A program made the position numbers and the translations under genes. Source: Paraburkholderia phenazinium (GTDB lineage Bacteria; Pseudomonadota; Gammaproteobacteria; Burkholderiales; Burkholderiaceae). Taken from it: a stretch of DNA of 64,000 bases. The notes under the pieces are model-generated. The model did no database searches and was not told the origin of the DNA. It was given only the letters and a program-made list of their open reading frames with translations. Positions 59,100 to 64,000 of this stretch are shown here, one piece after another. The DNA lies in NCBI RefSeq assembly GCF_900141745.1, contig NZ_FSRM01000002.1, positions 3,772,530-3,836,529 on the forward strand. The letters run 5' to 3'. Numbering within the stretch: position 1 is the stretch's first letter; each line of letters starts with the position of its first letter.

Positions 59100-60233
59100 T
59101 CAAACGGCCACGCCGTGCTCGTCGAACAGATGGCATGACATGGGGTCGATGGCGAGGCGAACCGTCTCGCCCGGGCGGACCGGTGTATTGCCCTGGACCT
59201 TGACGAGAAGCGTCGAGCCGTCAGGGTCGTTGCAATGCAGATAGCTCTGCTCGCCAAGCCGCTCGATCAGCGACACCGCGCGCGTCAGCGTCGCCGCACG
59301 GCCGCTATCGATGCCGGCCGGCCCGGTCTGGGAAGCCGAAACGTGTTCGGGCCGCACACCGAGCGTCACGGCCTGCCCCGGTTCCAGCCGGCGCGTGACA
59401 TTGCCCACGCGGACGGTTTCCCCGGTACTGTTGAGAGCGACGATGGCGTTCGCGCCATCCAGCTGGCTAACGCGGGCCGGAAGAAAATTCATCTGCGGCG
59501 AGCCGATGAAACCGGCCACAAAACGGCTATTGGGCCGCAAATACAGGTCCATCGGTTTGCCGATCTGCGCGATGCTGCCCGTGCCGGCTGAGTCGCGGCT
59601 GACGTTGAGGAGCACGATCTTGTCGGCCAACGTCATCGCCTCAACCTGGTCGTGCGTGACGTAGACCGTGCTTGCCGCGCTGAAGCGGCGATGAATGCGC
59701 GCAATTTCCACTCTCGTCTGCCCGCGCAGCGTGGCATCGAGGTTCGACAGCGGTTCGTCGAACAGGAACACGCCCGGCTCGCGGACAATCGCGCGTCCAA
59801 TCGCGACACGCTGACGTTGTCCGCCAGACAGCGCGGCCGGCTTGCGATCGAGCAACGACTCGAGCTGCAGGATCCTCGCGGCCTCCTTGACCTTGCTGTC
59901 TACCTGTGCGGCCGGCAGCCTTGCGAGCTTGAGGCCAAAGCTCATGTTCTCCGCCACCGTCATGTGCGGGAACAGCGCATAGCTCTGAAACACCATGGCG
60001 ACGCCGCGCTTCGCGGGCGGCACCGTATTGACCACCCGCCCGCCGATCGAAATCTCGCCGCCGCTTGGGTCTTCAAGACCCGCGATGATGCGCAGAAGGG
60101 TCGACTTGCCGCAGCCTGAGGGACCCAGAAACACGCAAAACTCGTCTTGTGCAATGTCGAGATCGACGTCCCGAAGCACCGGCGCGTTGCCGTCGAATTG
60201 CTTCGAAACGCCCCGCAGGGAAATGGCTGCCAT
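59100..60233 (-). CDS. Sugar ABC transporter ATP-binding protein, UgpC/MalK-like
   Basis: A 377-residue ATPase. Walker A GPSGCGKST, Q-loop 'MVFQSYALFPHMTV', signature LSGGQRQRVAIGRA, Walker B 'VFLFDEPLSNLD', switch His in 'YVTHDQVEAMTLAD', and a C-terminal TOBE/regulatory domain ('LGVRPEHV'). It is the first gene of the operon 60233-53955, an unusual order since the binding protein gene more often leads. A LacI-type operator lies just upstream at 60249-60270. Confidence 0.95.
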   Translation of the reverse strand: MAAISLRGVSKQFDGNAPVLRDVDLDIAQDEFCVFLGPSGCGKSTLLRIIAGLEDPSGGEISIGGRVVNTVPPAKRGVAMVFQSYALFPHMTVAENMSFGLKLARLPAAQVDSKVKEAARILQLESLLDRKPAALSGGQRQRVAIGRAIVREPGVFLFDEPLSNLDATLRGQTRVEIARIHRRFSAASTVYVTHDQVEAMTLADKIVLLNVSRDSAGTGSIAQIGKPMDLYLRPNSRFVAGFIGSPQMNFLPARVSQLDGANAIVALNSTGETVRVGNVTRRLEPGQAVTLGVRPEHVSASQTGPAGIDSGRAATLTRAVSLIERLGEQSYLHCNDPDGSTLLVKVQGNTPVRPGETVRLAIDPMSCHLFDEHGVAV

Positions 60234-60248
60234 TGTGTCTCCAACCCA

Positions 60249-60270
60249 TTTGGTTTAACGTTAAACCAAA
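60249..60270. promoter_or_regulatory. LacI-family operator, perfect 22-bp palindrome
   Basis: A perfect inverted repeat with core TGGTTTAACGTTAAACCA (60251-60268) and central CG, the typical form of LacI/GalR-family operators. The symmetry extends two more bases on each side. It lies 16 bases upstream of the ATPase start codon and faces the divergent LacI-type gene, so it should repress the galactoside operon. Confidence 0.8.
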
Positions 60271-60445
60271 CCAACCGAAAAATACGGCCAGCGGCCGTTC
60301 AGGAGGTCGAGCAACGTCTATGTGAAGATGAAAGTTAGCAGCGCGGGATACGCTTGGCAAGTTTTTTTTCTGTGCTTTTTCGGCGCACGAAAAATTAACG
60401 GCTTCCTGTGCGGGTTGGTAAGATCGGCGTCTGCGATGATATTTA

Positions 60446-60459
60446 CGCCTGTACAGGCG
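60446..60459. promoter_or_regulatory. 14-bp palindrome upstream of the LacI-type gene
   Basis: CGCCTGTACAGGCG is a perfect palindrome 50 to 63 bases before the LacI-type start codon. It differs from the operator at 60249 and may belong to another regulator or form a leader hairpin. Confidence 0.35.
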
Positions 60460-60508
60460 CGTGGATGGCAAGGCTTAAGGGGGGAAAATGTCGAGGCGGG
60501 AAGGCTTG

Positions 60509-61537
60509 ATGGCGACGATCAAGGAGGTAGCCGAACTGGCGGGTGTCACGCCAACCACGGTCTCGAATGTGCTTCGTGGCCGCGGACGCGTCGGAACCGA
60601 AACGCGGCAACGCGTGCTGGACGCGGTGGAAGCCAAAGGCTACCGGCCCAATCTGAACGCGCGAGCGCTGGTCGAACGTCGCGCGCCGACGCTTGCTCTC
60701 ATGCTCGGTTGCATCACCAATCCGTTTTATCCGGAATTCACCTTACAGGCCAACAATGCAGCACGCCGGCACGGGCGCTTTCTACTGGTTTGCAATACTG
60801 ACTATGAGCCGGATGGCGGCACGGGATTTCTAGCCGACGTGGCGGGCTCGTTGTCGGACGGTATCCTCGTGGCAAACAACGGCGATCTGCGCATCGAAGA
60901 ACTGCAGGCCATCCAGGCAACCGGCACGCCGGTGGTGATATCGATCTGGGAGTTTCCCGATGAGCCGCCCGGTGTTCCTTGTGTCGCTTTCGATTCGCAC
61001 AAGGCCGGATCGATCGCCACCGAACACCTGCTGGAACTTGGGCATCGCCGTATCGGCGCGCTGATCGGCAGCGCAAAAAACGGCATCCACGGCGGTCGGT
61101 ATGAGGGTTTCCGCGACGCGCTGCGCTTGCAGAAAGTCAAACACGTGCAGGCTGACGCGCGCTTCGTGACGGATACGTACCAGGGCGGCTTCGACTCCGC
61201 CACCGACCTGCTTAGCGCCCGCCCGGACCTGACGGCGCTTTTCATCTCGAACGACCTGATGGCGCTCGGCGCGCTCAACGCGGTGGCGGCGCTCGGCCTG
61301 CGCGTGCCTGAGGATGTGTCGATCGTCAGCATCACCAACATCGAAATGGCCAGTCAGTCCCGGCCGGCGCTCACGACTGTTGCCATTCCGACGGCCGAGA
61401 TGGCCGAGCAAGGCGTCGAGCTGCTGATCAGGCTCGGCTCGGGCGTACGCGGCGTGCCAAACATGATTCGCACGTCCGATCCTGTGCTGATCAGGCGTGC
61501 GTCGACGGCTCCGGCGAAGCAGGGCACGCAACCGTGA
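60509..61537 (+). CDS. LacI family transcription regulator of the galactoside operon
   Basis: A 342-residue repressor-type regulator. Residues 1-50 form the LacI HTH and hinge ('ATIKEVAELAGVTPTTVSNVLRGRGRVGTETRQRVLDAVEAKGYRPNLNARAL'). The rest is the sugar-binding domain ('HLLELGHRRIGALIG', 'ALFISNDLMALGAL'). I use the ATG at 60509, which matches the usual family start; an in-frame ATG at 60488, with AGGGGGG before it, is equally possible. Divergent from the ABC/GH42 operon with the operator between. Confidence 0.94.
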   Translation: MATIKEVAELAGVTPTTVSNVLRGRGRVGTETRQRVLDAVEAKGYRPNLNARALVERRAPTLALMLGCITNPFYPEFTLQANNAARRHGRFLLVCNTDYEPDGGTGFLADVAGSLSDGILVANNGDLRIEELQAIQATGTPVVISIWEFPDEPPGVPCVAFDSHKAGSIATEHLLELGHRRIGALIGSAKNGIHGGRYEGFRDALRLQKVKHVQADARFVTDTYQGGFDSATDLLSARPDLTALFISNDLMALGALNAVAALGLRVPEDVSIVSITNIEMASQSRPALTTVAIPTAEMAEQGVELLIRLGSGVRGVPNMIRTSDPVLIRRASTAPAKQGTQP

Positions 61538-61603
61538 TCACGCCACAGAACCCGTGGGGCACGTGAGATGCGCAGACTGCGCGCAGCCCCGCCCCAAGCC
61601 GTT

Positions 61604-62410
61604 TTATGCCCACGCTTCATGCATTTGCGCATGCTCCGTGCTGGCCGGTATGCGCGGAGTCTTGATGCGGCTCGAACGTGCGTCACGGGCCTCGCTGCCC
61701 TTACCCGTATCGCCGCAGGGCACAAAAATATAGCCGCGGCCGCGCACGGTCTGAATGTATTGCGGACTCCCAACGTCAGGCTCGATAACCGAACGTAGGC
61801 GGAATACCAGTACATCCAGGCCACGCTCCGTCTGCCCGGTGTCGCGCATGCCAAGCAGGGCAATCAGGCTCGGGCGCGACATGATCTTCAGCGGATTCAC
61901 GGCGAAGACCTTGAGCAAGGCGAATTCGCTCGAGCGCAGGTCGACCTCTTCGTCGTCCTTGATCAGGCGCCGCGTTGCGAAGTCGATCTGCCAGTCGCCG
62001 AACGAGTAGCGCTCGCGGATCTCAGGCGCGGCATACACCACCGATGCCCGGCGACGCACGACCGTACGCAGACGCACCGTCAGCTCACGAACATCGAACG
62101 GCTCCACCAGGTAATCGTCAGCACCCAGTTCGAATGCGATGATCTTGTCGATCACGTCCGCCGACTTGCTGATCATGACGACCGGCATGTCGTAACCCGC
62201 GGCGCGCAAACGCCGCAGCGCCGCATGGGCCTCGGAGACAGGCAGTTCGGCGCGCATCACGATGGCGGTCGGCAATTCCTGCTCGACGCGGCGAACCAGG
62301 AAGGTCGCGTTGTATAGCACCGACATTTCGATCTGTTCACGGTGAAAATGGGCACGCAGTTCATCGCGTACCGCCTGGTCTGGCTCAACAACAAGAAGCC
62401 GCATGTTCAT
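61604..62410 (-). CDS. OmpR-type regulator with degenerate receiver domain
   Basis: A 268-residue protein with receiver-like (3-120) and OmpR winged-helix (about 133-232) domains. The winged helix is normal ('FGDWQIDFATRRLIKDDEEVDLRSSEFALLKVFA', 'YIQTVRGRGYIFV'). In the receiver the acidic pair is partly kept ('VVEPDQ'), but the phosphoacceptor position is Arg53 ('AIVMRAELPVSE') and the conserved Lys is Glu103 ('DDYLVEPFD'), so it cannot be phosphorylated in the normal way. A 38-residue tail rich in Arg and Ser follows the DNA-binding domain. It is divergent from the BaeS-like kinase gene. Confidence 0.92.
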   Translation of the reverse strand: MNMRLLVVEPDQAVRDELRAHFHREQIEMSVLYNATFLVRRVEQELPTAIVMRAELPVSEAHAALRRLRAAGYDMPVVMISKSADVIDKIIAFELGADDYLVEPFDVRELTVRLRTVVRRRASVVYAAPEIRERYSFGDWQIDFATRRLIKDDEEVDLRSSEFALLKVFAVNPLKIMSRPSLIALLGMRDTGQTERGLDVLVFRLRSVIEPDVGSPQYIQTVRGRGYIFVPCGDTGKGSEARDARSSRIKTPRIPASTEHAQMHEAWA

Positions 62411-62719
62411 GACGTTCGAACACCTCTAGACTGCTGTGAAGAATAATCCGGTGACCTCCGCTTCGGCCTCGCAGCTGGGCCTGGCGGTCAGAACGGTTAC
62501 CGGAGCAACCATGACGCCATAGTAGGGACCAAATGCGCACCCAAAATGGGGAAACCAAGGAGAAACTGTGAAGAACACCCGACATGAGCTTTGACGGGTG
62601 CCCGCGGATGCGAAAATCGGGCAACATACGCCGCTTCCAATGGGTATACGCGCTGCGGCAAAACCCGGCGCTCACCCGGGACAGGCGGCCACGCAAAGGC
62701 GTGGCGGCAGGAAATCCAA
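62411..62719. other. Divergent promoter gap between the atypical regulator and the BaeS-like kinase
   Basis: A 309-base gap. CTGTGAAGAAYA occurs twice as a direct repeat, at 62434-62445 and 62566-62577, which could be regulator sites. No open frame here looks like a gene. GAGGTG lies near the regulator start and AGGAA near the kinase start. Confidence 0.4.
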
Positions 62720-64000
62720 ATGAAAATAGGCATCACGTCCAAGCTGTTTCTGGCTATCGCCACCTCATGCATTGCGATTGCAGTCGCGATGGGCGCGGCC
62801 ATGCGCGTGAGCTTTGAAAACGGCTTTTTCGATTACGTCGGTCAGCGCAACACCAGCAGCGCCAACCAGCTGGAGAAGGCTCTCGAAGACGCCTATGCAC
62901 AGCACGGCAGCTGGGACTTTCTGGTAAACGACCGCTCGGCGTGGATGAAGTTTGTCGAGAATTCGAGCGCCGGCACGTCAAGGTCGATGCCGTGGGGGTC
63001 GGGAAATCCCGATGGCCCGGGTGGCCCTGGAGGTCCGGGCGGTCCCGGTGGCCCAGGCGGCCCGGGTGGTCCGGGCGACGACATGGGCCCGCCAGGTGAG
63101 CCTCCCGGCCCGCCACCGGATATGCCCGACCAGCCAGGCCGCAGCAACGGCCCGGACGCGCCGGGGGGACCTCAGTTCGCCAGCCCTGCACCGAACGCCG
63201 CTGTGGCGAACCGGCCCGAAGGGCCCGCCGCGGCCTCGCAAGCCACGGCAGCGGCCGGCTCGACGCAGCCCGCCTCCCGCAGACCCGGACCGCTTCCTCC
63301 CCGCGCGCTGTACGACGTGAACAAGCGTCGCATTGTCAGCAACGGGCCGTTGCCGCCTCCCGGCTCGCCGCTGGAACCGTTGAAGGTTTCGGGTCAGGTG
63401 GTCGGCTGGCTTTCGATCGAGTCGCCCGAAAACATCTTCTATGCAGCGGACCGCCAGTTCCAGGTCCGGCAGCTAAGGGCAACGTGGATCATCGTGGCGT
63501 TGGCAGCGGTGCTGGCCGCAGGCGTGGCGATGGTGCTGGCGAGGATTTTCCTCGCCCCGATCCGGCGTCTCGTCGAGGCGACCCACCGGCTCGCCAGCGG
63601 CGACTACGCGACCCGCGTTCCAGAAGGCAGCGGCGACGAATTCAACCAGCTGGCCAAGGACTTCAACCAGCTCGCCGTATCGCTGCAAACGGCGGAGACC
63701 TCGCGCCGCAATTTCATCGCCGATATCTCGCACGAATTGCGCACGCCGCTTGCCGTGCTGCGGGGTGAACTCGAAGCGCTCGAGGACGGCGTGCGCCATC
63801 CCGACCGCGCGTCGTTGTCGTCGCTGCAGACCGAGGTGGCCATGCTGAGCCAGTTGATCGACGACCTGTATGAATTGTCGCTCGCCGACATCGGCGCGTT
63901 GTCGTTCGAAAAGGTGCCGGTGGATGCGGCAGGCATCGTCGAGGCCGCTACCGACGCGTTCGAAGAGCGGCTCAGCACGCGCAATCTTGCGCTCGAAACA
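62720..64000 (+). CDS. BaeS-like sensor histidine kinase with collagen-like sensor insert, 3' end cut off
   Basis: The first 427 residues of a membrane kinase; the frame is still open at the window end. Membrane helices at about 8-30 and 253-275 enclose a 220-residue periplasmic part containing six Gly-Gly-Pro units (101-118) and a further Pro/Gly/Ala-rich region up to about 220. HAMP at 277-325, then HisKA with His338 in '[31 protein letters not shown]', a segment very like E. coli BaeS. The ATPase domain lies outside the window. AGGAA is six bases before the ATG at 62720. Its cognate regulator may lie beyond the window. Confidence 0.93.
   Translation, partial: MKIGITSKLFLAIATSCIAIAVAMGAAMRVSFENGFFDYVGQRNTSSANQLEKALEDAYAQHGSWDFLVNDRSAWMKFVENSSAGTSRSMPWGSGNPDGPGGPGGPGGPGGPGGPGGPGDDMGPPGEPPGPPPDMPDQPGRSNGPDAPGGPQFASPAPNAAVANRPEGPAAASQATAAAGSTQPASRRPGPLPPRALYDVNKRRIVSNGPLPPPGSPLEPLKVSGQVVGWLSIESPENIFYAADRQFQVRQLRATWIIVALAAVLAAGVAMVLARIFLAPIRRLVEATHRLASGDYATRVPEGSGDEFNQLAKDFNQLAVSLQTAETSRRNFIADISHELRTPLAVLRGELEALEDGVRHPDRASLSSLQTEVAMLSQLIDDLYELSLADIGALSFEKVPVDAAGIVEAATDAFEERLSTRNLALET
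63020..63073 (+). repeat. Six Gly-Gly-Pro codon-triplet repeats in the kinase sensor region
   Basis: Six consecutive nine-base units each encode Gly-Gly-Pro, yet no two units use the same three codons (ggt ggc cct, gga ggt ccg, ggc ggt ccc, and so on). The protein repeat is therefore kept while the DNA has diverged, which points to selection on the peptide and not a fresh slippage event. Confidence 0.9.

Noticed and set aside
63014..63076. Repeat mistaken for a tandem DNA repeat or mobile insertion
   Set aside because: Nine-base units differ at synonymous positions and lie inside an intact kinase frame, so it is a protein repeat.
1..64000. Mobile elements, prophage, CRISPR arrays, tRNA or rRNA genes
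   Set aside because: I looked for transposase or integrase motifs, spaced repeats and tRNA-like cloverleaf sequence and found none that I could support by eye. A tRNAscan or IS search would settle this.

Overview
The window looks like a piece of a Burkholderiales chromosome, most likely Paraburkholderia or Burkholderia. The base is high-GC with strong GC3 preference, gene density is high with many ATGA or TGATG overlaps, and several families are typical of that group: PotABC-like amine importers, YadG/YadH-like ABC exporters, FtrA-type AraC regulators, bactofilin with an M23 peptidase, an HTH-fused aspartate carbamoyltransferase and several GGDEF/EAL proteins. This assignment is inference from family content; no rRNA, tRNA, CRISPR array, transposase or prophage gene was seen.

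Layout. 1-6 kb: tail of a GMC oxidoreductase, then a leftward operon for a polyamine-type ABC importer interleaved with a HAD hydrolase and an amine-oxidase-like flavoprotein, controlled by a divergent GcvA-like LysR regulator. 7-13 kb: two small unknown genes, a NarL-type response regulator with two sensor kinases in one overlapping operon, and a divergent solute-binding protein. 13-16 kb: YadGH-like exporter and a hotdog thioesterase. 16-20.4 kb: a compact four-gene chemosensory-like operon (membrane CheA-like kinase without P5, MCP-tip protein, CheX-like phosphatase, CheY-like regulator). 20.6-25 kb: ArsC/LMW-PTP-like protein, PiT phosphate transporter, flippase-like membrane protein, glycosyltransferase. 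25-32 kb: D-amino-acid locus (D-aminoacylase, M81 peptidase, MFS carrier, LysR regulator, D-amino acid dehydrogenase). 32-40 kb: GNAT, Nramp metal importer, beta-propeller plus fatty acid hydroxylase pair, a large FecR/DUF6600-like secreted protein with a His-rich tail, and two envelope proteins. 40.8-42.3 kb: FtrA regulator and rhodanese. 42.4-45.3 kb: MHYT-GGDEF-EAL protein and an orphan membrane partner. 45.3-47.2 kb: bactofilin, coiled-coil membrane protein and M23 peptidase. 47.4-50 kb: DapA-like aldolase, a tiny gene, and HTH-fused PyrB. 50-53.7 kb: two convergent c-di-GMP enzymes. 54-61.5 kb: a LacI-controlled galactoside import and GH42 beta-galactosidase operon with a clear operator. 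61.6-64 kb: a response regulator whose receiver lacks the phosphorylation residues, divergent from a BaeS-like kinase (cut by the window end) with a collagen-like sensor segment.

The strongest candidate for an undescribed system is the 16.2-20.4 kb chemosensory-like operon. Supporting regulatory signals include two FliA-like promoter sequences (20592-20618 and 49943-49970) and a recurring TYAGG-N5-CYTAR element upstream of several signalling or unknown genes.
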